A stretch of 64,000 nucleotides of DNA from Phalacrocorax aristotelis. Taxonomy: Eukaryota > Chordata > Aves > Suliformes > Phalacrocoracidae. The stretch is from the NCBI RefSeq assembly GCF_949628215.1, contig NW_027441212.1, forward strand, positions 310,001-374,000, read 5' to 3'. The position numbers and the translations under genes are program-made. Under the pieces are notes generated by a model. It had not been told where the DNA came from, searched no databases, and saw nothing but the letters and a program-made list of their open reading frames with translations. Numbering within the stretch: the first letter of the stretch is position 1; every line of letters begins with the position of its first letter. Below, one piece after another: positions 13,901-22,970 of this stretch.

Positions 13901-14094
13901 TGATTTTTAGGGGGGGAATATAACGCACAACTAACCCTCGCTTTGATTGCACAAGGCTGATCGTTTTTCCCTCGTGCTTTACAGCTGCAAGACCAAAGCC
14001 ATCCTCGACAGTAACAAAACCAGCTAATGCAGGAAATGTGCATCCAAGGGCACCTTTCAGCAGTCGTGTGTTGGCCAAAGTTAGAGAGTTATGG
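1798..14094 (+). CDS. AHCTF1: AHCTF1/ELYS-like gene, copy 1: 16 internal exons, both ends open
   Basis: ELYS is the nucleoporin that binds chromatin and recruits the Nup107-160 complex to start post-mitotic pore assembly. The exons are 1798-1930, 2018-2199, 2673-2734, 5392-5482, 5570-5659, 5822-5962, 6738-6833, 7601-7694, 9169-9292, 9422-9478, 10692-10838, 12029-12216, 12388-12532, 12627-12740, 13752-13899 and 13985-14094. All have AG/GT borders and their phases join without a stop, giving about 640 codons. Segments such as [34 protein letters not shown] and [10 protein letters not shown] match ELYS in collinear order, from the end of the beta-propeller through the helical domain (about human residues 385-1,050). 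The exon between 2734 and 5392 (about 43 residues in human) is not found, and the loss keeps frame. The AT-hook C-terminal half is absent. The start lies left of the window. It could be a working truncated paralogue or a recently silenced copy. Confidence 0.93.
2018..2199 (+). CDS. AHCTF1: ELYS copy 1 exon ([10 protein letters not shown])
   Basis: The acceptor is TTTCTTTCAG and the donor TTTTG|GTAGGT. It contains [12 protein letters not shown] and VPPSYPQPE and ends FHPSTYNF, collinear with ELYS. Confidence 0.93.
2673..2734 (+). CDS. AHCTF1: ELYS copy 1 exon ([15 protein letters not shown])
   Basis: The acceptor is GTCTCTGCAG and the donor GAG|GTGAGC. It encodes [20 protein letters not shown] plus a final Glu. 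It ends in phase 0, so the loss of the next ancestral exon is frame-neutral. Confidence 0.92.
2735..4257. other. Intron of ELYS copy 1; one expected exon not found
   Basis: In human ELYS an exon of about 43 codons lies between the exons matching 2673-2734 and 5392-5482. I read this interval in the forward frames and saw no matching segment with splice sites. Nothing else is recognisable. Confidence 0.5.
4258..4776 (+). mobile_element. CR1 LINE 3' fragment in ELYS intron
   Basis: About 520 bp of the CR1 ORF2 end and 3' terminus. It contains 'tgtccaaagaagggcacc', 'ggtctggagaac' and 'ggaagaggctgccca', and it closes with ATTCTATGATTCTATG repeats. It lies in the same orientation as the host gene. 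The long forward frame at 4196-4684 is the old reverse-transcriptase tail, not a host protein. Confidence 0.93.
4777..5391. other. Intron of ELYS copy 1, nothing recognised
   Basis: Plain non-repetitive intron between the CR1 fragment and the acceptor at 5391. No exon with plausible splice sites was seen. Confidence 0.5.
5392..5482 (+). CDS. AHCTF1: ELYS copy 1 exon ([15 protein letters not shown])
   Basis: The acceptor is TTACTTTTAG and the donor AAAG|GTAAGA. It encodes [20 protein letters not shown] and then [10 protein letters not shown], matching the start of the ELYS helical domain. Confidence 0.93.
5570..5659 (+). CDS. AHCTF1: ELYS copy 1 exon ([11 protein letters not shown])
   Basis: The acceptor is TTTTTAAAG and the donor ATCT|GTGAGT. 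It encodes [20 protein letters not shown] and ends FEQI with a split Cys. Confidence 0.92.
5822..5962 (+). CDS. AHCTF1: ELYS copy 1 exon ([12 protein letters not shown])
   Basis: The acceptor is CTTGAAAAG and the donor AAAAG|GTTTGT. It encodes [19 protein letters not shown] and then [13 protein letters not shown], as in ELYS. Confidence 0.92.
6738..6833 (+). CDS. AHCTF1: ELYS copy 1 exon ([20 protein letters not shown])
   Basis: The acceptor is TGTTTTGCAG and the donor TCAG|GTAAGC. The reading is collinear with the ELYS helical domain and ends SRLLPEGS. Confidence 0.92.
7601..7694 (+). CDS. AHCTF1: ELYS copy 1 exon ([11 protein letters not shown])
   Basis: The acceptor is TTGCCTGTAG and the donor CAAG|GTAGGA. 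It encodes [20 protein letters not shown], matching the ELYS segment before the conserved exon at 9169. Confidence 0.92.
7695..9168. other. Long intron of ELYS copy 1, nothing recognised
   Basis: No exon, RNA gene or identifiable transposon was seen. The stretch includes an A-rich patch near 8069-8100. Frames at 7788-8060 and 8505-8765 on the minus strand lack any feature of a gene. Confidence 0.5.
9169..9292 (+). CDS. AHCTF1: ELYS copy 1 exon ([13 protein letters not shown] ... GTGKYPP)
   Basis: The acceptor is TTGTTCCAG and the donor CGG|GTGAGT. It encodes [20 protein letters not shown] and [14 protein letters not shown], one of the best conserved ELYS blocks. Confidence 0.95.
9422..9478 (+). 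CDS. AHCTF1: ELYS copy 1 short exon ([19 protein letters not shown])
   Basis: Nineteen codons between a TTCATTCCAG acceptor and an ATC|GTATCC donor. The donor is weaker than its neighbours, but phase and sequence join the next exon exactly (HAI then TIYLLLD). Confidence 0.9.
9479..10691. other. Intron of ELYS copy 1, nothing recognised
   Basis: No exon or complete transposon was seen. The stretch 10570-10700 is AT-rich, with TTATTATTTATT-like sequence, just before the next acceptor. Confidence 0.5.
10692..10838 (+). CDS. AHCTF1: ELYS copy 1 exon ([18 protein letters not shown])
   Basis: The acceptor is TTGATATCAG and the donor GAA|GTAAGC. It encodes [18 protein letters not shown] and ends [17 protein letters not shown], a hallmark ELYS segment. 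Confidence 0.95.
10839..11534. other. Intron of ELYS copy 1, nothing recognised
   Basis: Plain intron upstream of the third CR1 fragment. No exon was seen. Confidence 0.5.
11535..12000 (+). mobile_element. CR1 LINE 3' fragment abutting an ELYS acceptor
   Basis: It contains CR1 phrases such as 'ccaggctggaaggggccc' and 'aggatgatcagagg' and ends 'gggattctgtgatct'. Its 3' end lies only about 28 bp before the exon at 12029, so the polypyrimidine tract of that acceptor sits directly after the insertion. The minus-strand frame at 11732-12277 is antisense to it. Confidence 0.9.
12029..12216 (+). CDS. AHCTF1: ELYS copy 1 exon ([15 protein letters not shown])
   Basis: The acceptor is CACCTTCTGCAG and the donor AATAG|GTAAAG. 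It encodes [20 protein letters not shown], then [17 protein letters not shown] and LTVLLSNR. Confidence 0.95.
12388..12532 (+). CDS. AHCTF1: ELYS copy 1 exon ([10 protein letters not shown])
   Basis: The acceptor is AACTACAG and the donor CAA|GTAAGT. It encodes [20 protein letters not shown] and ends [10 protein letters not shown], as in ELYS. Confidence 0.93.
12627..12740 (+). CDS. AHCTF1: ELYS copy 1 exon ([17 protein letters not shown])
   Basis: The acceptor is TTTCTCATAG and the donor ATG|GTAAGC. It encodes [20 protein letters not shown]. Compared with human it lacks about six residues before the HLQRAN motif. Confidence 0.92.
12741..13751. other. Intron of ELYS copy 1, nothing recognised
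   Basis: No exon, structured RNA or transposon was recognised. Frames at 13072-13341 and 13338-13610 look like chance. Confidence 0.5.
13752..13899 (+). CDS. AHCTF1: ELYS copy 1 exon ([16 protein letters not shown])
   Basis: The acceptor is TTTGTTCACCAG and the donor GAAG|GTGATT. It encodes [17 protein letters not shown] and ends [19 protein letters not shown], the well-conserved end of the helical domain. Confidence 0.94.
13985..14094 (+). CDS. AHCTF1: ELYS copy 1 last recognised exon ([16 protein letters not shown])
   Basis: The acceptor is CGTGCTTTACAG and the donor TTATGG|GTAGGA. It ends [11 protein letters not shown]. If this donor is not used, the frame reads on for eight more codons to a stop at 14117-14119. 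No later ELYS exon follows. Confidence 0.92.
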
Positions 14095-14119
14095 GTAGGA
14101 AATGAGCAGAAACCCAGTT

Positions 14120-15139
14120 GAGAGAGAGTTTTTCTGTTATGATAATGTTTGCTATGCAAAATACATATATTTATATTATGGTAAATATGTTTAGAGAATT
14201 TAAGAGAGCTGAAACTAAAACAATGATTAGCATCAAGCTATTGGTGTACACATCTTGCTAGACTTGATTGTGTGATCAAATAGTGATCTCTTCCCACTTG
14301 CTGACACCTTTCTGCTTTGTTTCTGCCTCTTTTACTTAAAAATAGGCAGAACGGTAAAGAGCAGGAAAGAGGCCAGTAGCTGTCAGATGATTTTCCTACA
14401 GGTGGTGTGGCCAAATCAACCTCAGTTCTGGTATATTTGGACTTGAGGGCAATGAAGGTCAGTTACTGCCCTTCTCTACTGTCCTTTTGCCATGAGAAAA
14501 GACCAAGACCTTGGGCAGATCGTACTATAAGGACATGCCCGGCGTGCAAATAAGGCCGCAGATAACTAAAAGTAGTTTAATCCCCCATCAGAACTTCTTC
14601 TCATGGAAGATGACTCTCAGGGTTGTCAGCGCACTCCATTTATTTGCTGCAATTCATCCCTTCCCATGTAACCAACCATAAATAGCTTCTGGTGAGGAAG
14701 AAGCAAGCTCCAGGCAGGAGCCAACCCATAGTCTCTTGTGAGTTGTTAGGCAATGCTTGTAACCTCTTAGCCTAGGCCAGTCGGAAAATGCAATGAAAGA
14801 ATAGAATTTCTCGTAGTAAGATAGCATTTGTTTCTTATGTTGTTGGTACTTTTGTCTTCTGTGCAAAACTTGCAGGTTTCCATCGCAGGAATGCTGTTCT
14901 CACCAAAGCAGTCACGATAATGAGTGCCTTTGAGATGCTCGGAGAGAAATGTTCTGCGGTTCCTTCTGAATTACAGCTGTTCCTCAAATAAAAAGCGTTT
15001 TCCAATGCACTGAGCTGTGTGGGTGACCCATACGTGAGGCAGAGGGAAAAATGCAAGTGGCGGTTCCTGATGTGCCTGTTGGTTCAGGTCACTCACTCCT
15101 GGGCTGTGCATCACCCGGCGTGGTTCAAGAGCAGGCTTA
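14120..15139. other. Region between ELYS copy 1 and the palindrome; candidate terminal exon at 14,875-14,997
   Basis: No further ELYS exon is visible. A segment after the acceptor CAAAACTTGCAG at 14,874 contains the frame AVLTKAVTIMSAFEMLGEK, which ends in a TAA embedded in an AATAAA signal (CTCAAATAAAAAG, about 14,985-14,997). This looks like a terminal exon, but its phase does not match the donor at 14,094. The rest shows nothing recognisable. Confidence 0.3.
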
Positions 15140-15323
15140 TCCCACAGCAGCCATCGGTGTGGTGTGCCTTGCTCTCGAACTTGGTTTAAACCCAGACTAG
15201 ACCATGACTTATTAGTGAAAGCCTGATTGCTGGTAGTTCGATACTACAATTGTAATGTTAATAGGCAGGGAGAGAAGGATGCGGGAAGCAGGTGTGTGAC
15301 TTCTGTGAACAGCGGCAGCACAG

Positions 15324-15458
15324 GCGTGTGTGACCCTAGGAATCCAGGGCACAGCAAAGCCTTTGCTTCTGATCCAGCCTATTGGTCTCACAGTAGCTTC
15401 CTAAAGGACGAGAACGGCGTGCTCATCTCTGCAGGATCCAGCAGTTCCGTGGTCCAGG
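15324..15458 (+). other. Exon-like segment of unknown gene, left arm copy
   Basis: An open segment between a possible acceptor (GCAGCACAG) and a good donor (GTCCAG|GTAAGC). It encodes DPRNPGHSKAFASDPAYW and then KDENGVLISAGSSSS. The composition is protein-like and the mirror copy at about 49,979-50,113 is also open, but I do not recognise the family. Several differences between the copies change amino acids (for example DPAYW here, DPADW there). Confidence 0.3.
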
Positions 15459-15839
15459 TAAGCCTTGAGTCAAAGAACCAGCTGGAAGCAGCTGTCACTA
15501 ATATGCAGCTGGAGGCCGGTCAGTTCCTTTATCTCCCGTTATTAACATCCATGTCAGCGTAACGCAAAAGACCGGCATTTATCACTTTCCTGGTGTGAAG
15601 CAGTGGCTAGATTTTATCTACGTGTCTTGTCACCCTGGAACTGAGTGTTGCTGTCAAGTGTGCTTGCCAGTCTTGATTGCTAATTTAAACTGCTAGTGAG
15701 GGCTCTCCTGGCAGAGAGCAGTGCTTGTGTGTGCATTTGGTGGCTCGCTTATGAAGAGGAGGCACTTGATGGTTTGTTAGAGAGAGGTCTTTGGTGATCA
15801 TGGTCAGGGAGTGCTGGAGAGCGCCTGGCAAGGTTGTAA

Positions 15840-17035
15840 CGCCACGCTGCCGGCGTACGGTCAGAGGGGCTCAGGGAAGAGCCCATGAGCGACGATCGGG
15901 TATGGTGCGAACAGAGGCTGGGTGCCCGTTGTGCGCCAAGAGCTCTTCAAAGCCCCCCGCACTCGGGAGAACCACAAGCAGTGCCAGGTGGGATTAGCAC
16001 AAAGTGATGCTACATGGAGTAAATGGGTCGCACTGATCACCCAGCGGGCTTGAATAGGAAACCCCAGTGGCCCAGGAGTCTTGGAAGTGACCATGGGCTG
16101 GCCAGAAGGCAAAGACTTTGGAATATCCCCAGAGGAGGGGGTGCCACGTGCTGAAGAGGCCCCACTGTATAACAAACTCTCAGAAGATTAAAAGCAACAC
16201 GCCCTGTTCATTGTAAGCGCCATGTGCTTACAATGGTGGATGCAGCGACCGGCTGGCTGGAAACATATCCCATCCCCCCCGCCCCTGCCCAGACACCATT
16301 CTGGGTCTGGAAAAACAAGTCCTGAGGTGACGTGGCACCCCAGAGAGTGGTCAGACAGCGGACTCATTTCCGAAACAACCTCATAGACACCTGGGCCAAA
16401 GAGCGCGGCACTGAGTGGGTGTATCACACCCCCTGTCACGCACCAGCCTCTGGGAAAATGGAGCGGTACAATGGACTGTTAAAAACTACGCTGAGAGCAA
16501 GGGGGGGTGGGACATTCAGGCCCTGGGGTGCACATTTGGCAAAAGCCACGTGGTTAGTCAACACGAGGGGATCTGCCAGGCGAGCTGGCCCTGCCCAGTC
16601 AGAAATCCTACATGCTGTGGGAGGGGATGGAGTCCCAGTAGCGCACGCAAAAAGTACGCTGGGCAACACAGTCTGGGTCCTCCCTGCCTCAGGCAAAGGC
16701 AAAGCCATTCGTGGGATTGCTTTTGCTCGAGGACCTGGGTGCACTTGGTGGGTGATGCGGGAGGACGGAGAAGTCCGATGTGTGCCTCAAGGGGGTTTGA
16801 TTTTGGGCGAAAACAGGCAATGAACTGAATGGCGCAATGCGAACTGCTATATAATACTGTGTGTCACCTCTGTGTTGTATCCATGATATCAGAGTACGAG
16901 CCTCCCAAGCCATGGACGATAAACTGCGACACAAGCAGAGTGCAGCAGTGACGGAACGGTGCCTGACTCGGCGTGCAGCAGCCCAGGTATGGGACCTGGG
17001 CATGGCGTGAGCGGTGTGGAATAGGGGGAGGCGGC
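15840..17035 (+). pseudogene. pol: Decayed ERVL pol fragment, left arm
   Basis: The frames read RQELFKAPRTRENHKQC, then LYNKLSED followed by a stop (about 16,187), and then integrase sequence such as HFRNNLIDTWAKERGTEWVY, PCHAPASGKMERYNGLLK and RGPGCTWWVMREDGEV. RNase H and the front of integrase are fused by a deletion around 16,190-16,260, and the frame shifts there. This is the 3' end of an avian ERVL (class III) element whose LTR follows directly. Confidence 0.85.
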
Positions 17036-17565
17036 TGTGCTGGTTTTGGCTGAGAAGGGGTTAATTCTCCTCACCGTGGGGGGCGGCTGCCTTTCCGGCT
17101 TCCCGCGCTCTGCCGCGGGGGGGGGGGGGGGGGGCTGGGAGGGGCGGGGCCGCGGTGGGGGCGGCTGACCCCGACTGGCCAGTGGCAGGTTCACTCCATA
17201 CCACGTGACACCACGACCAGGATATTAAGGGGGGTGGGGGTGGGGGGGGCAGTTGCGGCTCGGGAGCGGCGCGGCGGCGGGTCGGCGGTGGGGGAGCGGC
17301 TGCGGCGCGTGGGGTTTGTTCCGGCGGTTCGTTCCCCCTCTCCCGCCCCCCCCCCCCCTTCCCACCCCTTTCCCCCCACCCCGCGGGGCTTTGCGCCTCT
17401 CGTTGTTCTCCTTTCCATTGCATTTCTGTTGTTGTTTCTTTTACTTTCATTTATGAAACTGTTTTTATCCCAACCCACGAGCGTTACCCTTCTGATTCCC
17501 TCCCCCATCTACCGGTGGGGAGGGGGCGAGCGACTGTGTGGGGCTGAGCTGCCGGCCAAACCACA
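17036..17565 (+). repeat. ERVL 3' LTR, left arm
   Basis: It begins TGTGCTGGTTTTGGCTGAG, ends CGGCCAAACCACA, and has the avian ERVL LTR body with G- and C-runs and the 'caacccacgagcgttaccct' stretch. It directly follows the pol fragment. The repeat array starts at its right edge. Confidence 0.85.
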
Positions 17566-20500
17566 GGCCCTAGAAGTGAAGTTTTGGAATTTAATGGGGA
17601 GGCTTTTAGCTTTAAAAGTGGGGTTTGGACCCTGAAAGTGAGGGTTGGGGCCTATAGATGAGGCTTTTAGCCTTATACGAGGGGTTTGGATTCTAAAACG
17701 CACGGTTTTCAAAGAAAAAATGCTGGTTAGTGCATGAAAGGACCGGAGTCGATGCTAAAAGTGAGGGTTTGGGAGCTAAAGAGGAGGCACAGAGCGTTAC
17801 AGGTGGGGTTTGGATGCTGGAAGTGCGGCTTCGGGTGTTAAAACTGAGGCTTTGACTTTTAAAAGAGGAATTTGAACCCTGAAAGTGAGGGTTTGGCTGT
17901 TACAAATGAGGCTTTGAGCGTTAAAAGAGGGGTTTGGACCCTAAAAGTGAGGTTTGCAGTCCTAACTATAAGGCTTTGATGTTAAAAGAGGAGTTTGGGT
18001 GCTTTAAAGTGAGTCTTTGGGACCTGGAAATGAGGCTTTGAGCGTTAAAATAAAGGTTTGGACAACGAAAGGGAGGGTTTGGAATTTTAAAATGAGGGTT
18101 AGTCCATGAAAAGGATGGGTTTGGGACCTCTGAATGAGGCTTTGTGCCTGAAAAGTGGGGTTTGGACGCTTGAAGTGAAGGCTTGGACCTAAAAACGGAG
18201 GCTTTGAGAGTTAAAAGAAGGCTTTGAACCCTGAAAGTGAGGGTTTGGCTGTTAAAAATGAGCCTTTGAGCTTTAAAAGAGGGGTCTGGACAATAAAATG
18301 GAGGCTTTTGAACTTAAAAATGAGGGGTTGTCCCTAAAAAGGAGGGGTTTGGGTCCTAAAAATGAGGGTTTGGGACTGAAAAAATGAGGCTTTGAGTGTT
18401 GAAAGACGGGCTTGGGACATAAAACCCTCACTTCTAGCATCGAATCCTGTCTATTAATGCTCAAGTCATGATTTTTTTCCTTCCAAACGCTACGTTTTAG
18501 AGTCAAAACCCCTTGTTTAAGGCTCAAAGCCTCATTTTTATGTGCCAGACCCTCACATTCAGGTTTCAAACCCCCCCTTTTAACACTCAAAGCCTCATTT
18601 CTAGGTGCCAAAGTTTCACTTTTAGCACCCAAACCTGAGCTCACTTTTAGGAGCCAAGACCTCATTTTTTGTGTCCAAAGCCCTATTTCCACTGGCAAAG
18701 GCTTATGTTTAGATCCCAAACCCTCATGTTCAGGGTCCAAACCCCTCTTTTTATGCTCAAAGCCTCACTTTCAGTGTCTAAACCCGTTTTAAACCTTGCA
18801 GCCTCTGCTTATGGGGTCCCACAGCCTCTGCTTCTGGGGTCCTGCTGCCCCTCATTTTTTGAGTTCCAAACTCCTCTTTTAAGGCTCAAAGCCTCCTCTT
18901 AAGGTCCCAGACCCTCACTCTCAGGGTGCAAACGTGTCATTTTTACTCTCAAAGCCTCTTTTATATCTTGCAAAGCCTCACGTTTAGCTGCCAAACCCGT
19001 CTTTTAAGGCTCAAAGCCTCAGTTTTCTTTTCTAAACTGCCACTTTCAGGGTCCAAACTGCTCTATTAAGCATTAAAACCTCACTTTTAGGTATCAAAAC
19101 CTCATTTGTAATGTCCAAAGCCCTATTTTCTGCAAACCCTCATTTGTAGATCCCAAACCCTCACTTTGAGGGTCGAAACACCTCTTTTAAGGCCCAAAGC
19201 CTTATTTTAGGTCCCAAAGCCTCATTTTTTTTTGTTCCAAACCCGTGTTTTAAGGCTCAAAGCTTCATTTTTAACTCCCAAACCCTCACATTGACGGTCC
19301 AAACCTGTCTTTTGGGTTCAAAGCCTCATTTTTATCACTCGAAGCCTCACTTTCATGGTCCAAACCCCTCTTTTAATGCCCAATGCCTACTTTTAAAGTC
19401 CCAAAGCCTCGCTTGTAGCATCCAAAGCCTCACTTCTAGGTGCCAAAACCTCATTTTTTAGATCCAAAGCTCTATTTTCACCCTCAAAGCCTCATTTTTG
19501 TATCCCAAAGCCTCACTATCACGGTCCAAACCTGTCTTTTGGGTTCAAAGCCTCATTTTTATCACTCGAAGCCTCACTTTCATGGTCCAAACCCCTCTTT
19601 TAATGCCCAATGCCTACTTTTAAAGTCCCAAAGCCTCGCTTGTAGCATCCAAAGCCTCACTTCTAGGTGCCAAAACCTCATTTTTTAGATCCAAAGCTCT
19701 ATTTTCACCCTCAAAGCCTCATTTTTGTATCCCAAAGCCTCACTATCACGGTCCAAACCTGTCTTTTGGGTTCAAAGCCTCATTTTTATCACTCTAAGCC
19801 TCACTTTCATGGTCCAAACCCCTCTTTTAATGCCCAATGCCTACTTTTAAAGTCCCAAAGCCTCGCTTGTAGCATCCAAAGCCTCGCTTCTAGGTGCCAA
19901 AACCTCATTTTTTAGATCCAAAGCTCTATTTTCACCCTCAAACCCTCATTTTTGTATCCCAAAGCCTCACTATCACGGTCCAAACCTGTCTTTTAGGTTC
20001 AAAGCCTCAGTTCTAGGTCCCAAACCCTCACTTCCAGGGTCCAAACCTGTCTTTTAGGTTCAAAGCCTCAGTTTTAGGTCCCAAACCCTCACTTTCAGGG
20101 TCCAAACCTGTCTTTTAAGGCTCAAAGCCTTATTCTAAGTCCCAAACCCTCATTTTTGGTGTTCCAAATCCCTGTTTTAAGTCTAAAAGCCTCCTTTTCA
20201 TATCCCAAACCCTCACTTTCAGGGTCCAAACCCCTCTAGTAAGGAATAAAGCCTCATTTTTAGGTGCCAAACCCTCACTTTTCAGGTCCAAACCTGTCTT
20301 TTTTTAGGGTCCAAACCCTCATTCTTAGGTCCCAAGCCCTCACTTTTAGGGTCCAAACCCCAGTTTTAAAGCTCACAGCCTCATTTTTACCACCCAAAGC
20401 CACACTCCAAGCATCCAAACCCCTCTTTTAACGCTCAGTGCCTCCTTTAAAGGCCCAAAGCCTCACTTGTAGCATCCAAAAGCTCACTTTGAAGTGCCAA

Positions 20501-20985
20501 AACCTCATTTTTACTGTCCAAAGCCCTGTTTTCACCTGCAAAGCCTCAGTTTTAGGTCCCAAAGCCTCACTTGCAGGGTCCAAACCCCTCTTAATACTCA
20601 GTGGCCTCCTTTTTAGGTCCCAAAGCCTCCCATTTAGCATCAAATCTGCTCCATTAATGCTCAAACCGTGCGTTTCAGTCCAAACCCCTTGATTAATCCT
20701 CAAAGTCTCATTTTTAACAGCCAAGAGGGGCCCAAACCCCTTTTTTAATGCTCAGTGCCTCCTTTAAAGCCCCAAGCCCTCACATTTAGGTACTAAAACC
20801 TCATTTTTATTATCCAAGCCTCCTTTTTATATCCCAAACCTTTACTGTTGGCATCGAATGCGGTCTTTTAATGCTCAAACCGTCATTTTCTCTTTCCACA
20901 CTGAGTTTTAGAGCCCAAAGCCATCTTTTAACGCACAAAGCCTCATTTAGTGGTCCCAAACCCTCACTGTTAGGGTCCAAACCTG
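17566..20985. repeat. Tandem-repeat block L1 with internal strand switch
   Basis: An array of diverged ~20-21 bp units of the type GGGTTTGGACCCTAAAAGTGA / GGCTTTGAGCCTTAAAAG, often grouped in ~62 bp trimers. From 17,566 to about 18,420 the T-run strand is +; from about 18,421 to 20,985 the same repeat runs on the minus strand. The alternating T3 and A4-5 clusters spaced by 6-8 GC-rich bases resemble avian CNM/PO41 and W-linked XhoI/EcoRI repeats (from memory). Long frames inside are artefacts of the period. Confidence 0.9.
19298..19978 (-). repeat. 227-bp higher-order unit, three tandem copies (left arm only)
   Basis: The 227-bp block starting GGTCCAAACCTGTCTTTTGG occurs three times nearly unchanged. 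The mirror position in the right arm (about 45,895-46,125) has one copy. This recent local expansion accounts for most of the 479-bp change in arm offset. Confidence 0.88.
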
Positions 20986-22760
20986 ACGTGAGGCTCTTCG
21001 CTCTTGCTGCAAAAGCTATTTCAAATCACAGCTTTGAATAAGAAACACTATACTAGGTTTGTTCCAAGTACATTCATCATCCACTTGTTTCTTTCAATAT
21101 CTGATCATTTCTATTCAAGGCAAGTAAGAACAGGGTCTCTCCCAATGTCAGGCAACACTGGACCTGTCCAGCAAGCGTCAGTCATACTAGAGAGACAGTA
21201 AAAAGCTGAGTATTGTAAAACTCCTGCTTCGGCCCTATTGGTGAGAGAACTTTTGAAGGGAAATATTTCTGACCTTCAAGTCAGTCAAAAGCCAAAGTCA
21301 GTCAGCTATTGCATTTCCTCTGGCTGTGGTTCCACGAATGGATCACACTCAGGTGGAATAAATCTGCTTGAGATGCTTGCAAGCACAAATGCTTACAAAC
21401 CAAATCATTTCTCTTAGTCTGGCACTGCTTAGCTCATGCAAGGACGTAAGTTTACTTGGTTTAGGTGTAAGGACGTCAGCGGCAAGTCCTCTGGAACCGG
21501 GGCTGGAAGTTGTATTTTAGCTTTACGTATCTGGAAATCACAACTCCTCCTCCTTTTTCTTGTTCACTAAGTAGCATCTACGTGAAGGGCATGAACAAAC
21601 ATAGGCGAGTGCACAGAAACGTTCATCGTCCTTTAACTCTGCTGCATTTCCGATTTTTAACATTATTGTATTTGTGTGTATATACCATATATTAAGTTTA
21701 TTGGTTAATTTCATATTTGATAAAAATAGTCCATTTGCTTTCCCCTGCCGTTTAATTTTAATGGTGTTTACTGACTGTGACAGAAATGTGCTTTGTTCAC
21801 TCAACACACTTTCCCCTGTGCTTTAATAGCCTACTTTTTACTAAAGCATATTTTCACATTTTCTTGCCGTGTCAATATTCCAAACATCCATTTTGCACAA
21901 AGTATTTCACCAAGTAATTACGTTTGGCTGCTCCTTGGCTACTGGCTCTAAAAAAAAATTAAATTTTTGAGGTTAATGGGTTTTCTTTATTACAGCTTAA
22001 AATACTTCATTGTCACACTTTACTAAATTGCTAGCCTTCCATGTCTCTGTTGGGGGGAAATACACACACACACCCCCAGCAGTGCGTTGTTGATTGATTT
22101 TTGTTCACATCTGCACAAACACATTTCTTATCTCATGAAGTAGTTCTCTTTATTCCAGAGGACAACGCCCGTGCCGTTATTCCTCAAAAGGAAACAAAAC
22201 CATCTGCTTCTCATAATTTGCACTTGTATTTCCAGATTTCCTGGTTATTTAAAAACCTAAATACTTTGGTATGTGCCACAAGACTTGGATCAACATGCTG
22301 TCTTCAGGTTATGCCATGCACGTGTGGTGAGTCTTTTATACAAGCACCAGATCAAATTCACCCCCTGCTGATCAAGTATTTGACAAAATGTTTTTTTGTC
22401 AGCGATAACGAACAGCTGACCTGATACATCCATCAGTTAACTCACAAAGTGTAAGGTCAGCTCAATAAGCGTGACATTTGGAGCTAGCTTAAAAAGAAGG
22501 CTGGCAGTCACCTAACGGCTCAGAAATCTTTCAATAATTTTATTGACTTGTTCTTTGCCGCTAAATACTGTAGCTTCATTCTGAAAAGCTACTCTCAACG
22601 TTGCCTAAAGGCTGATGCTTTCCTACAGCACTCTCAGGCTAGCTTAACCCCTGAGCTTAAGGAGCAAAGGGACAGGAAACCAAGTCACGCCATCAAGTAT
22701 CGCTAATAGTCATGCTGTAACCAAAGTGATGAACTTAATCAACCAGGGACGTTGTTATAT

Positions 22761-22970
22761 TCTGGGGACATGGAGTGTACGAATCAGCGTATCTGTCGAC
22801 CTGTGTTTTAGTCCCTCGGCAATCATTAATGTGACCGAAACAACAGACAATGTGCTGGTGTCAGAAAATGATGACAAAATGTAGTTTCGTGTAGCGGGCT
22901 GAGAAAACCGGCCAGGACCGCCAAGATAAAGGGCGAAGTAGGTAAGAGGCAATTCCGGCAGGGGGAGATC
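22761..22970 (+). mobile_element. LTR-retrotransposon fragment, left arm
   Basis: From TCTGGGGACATGGAGTGTAC to CAGGGGGAGATC this matches 52,605-52,814, where it leads into a full LTR-like sequence. Here the match stops in the 5' part of that LTR, so this copy is truncated. Confidence 0.6.

Noticed and set aside
18273..18740. 155-codon and similar long frames inside the tandem-repeat blocks (also 38,415-38,753, 20,428-20,724, 45,192-45,488)
   Set aside because: The ~62-63 bp repeat period is close to a multiple of three and lacks stops in some phases, so long frames arise on both strands; sequence is only the repeat unit translated.
17566..20985. Telomeric repeat or CRISPR array
   Set aside because: Units are not TTAGGG and there are no unique spacers between conserved repeats.
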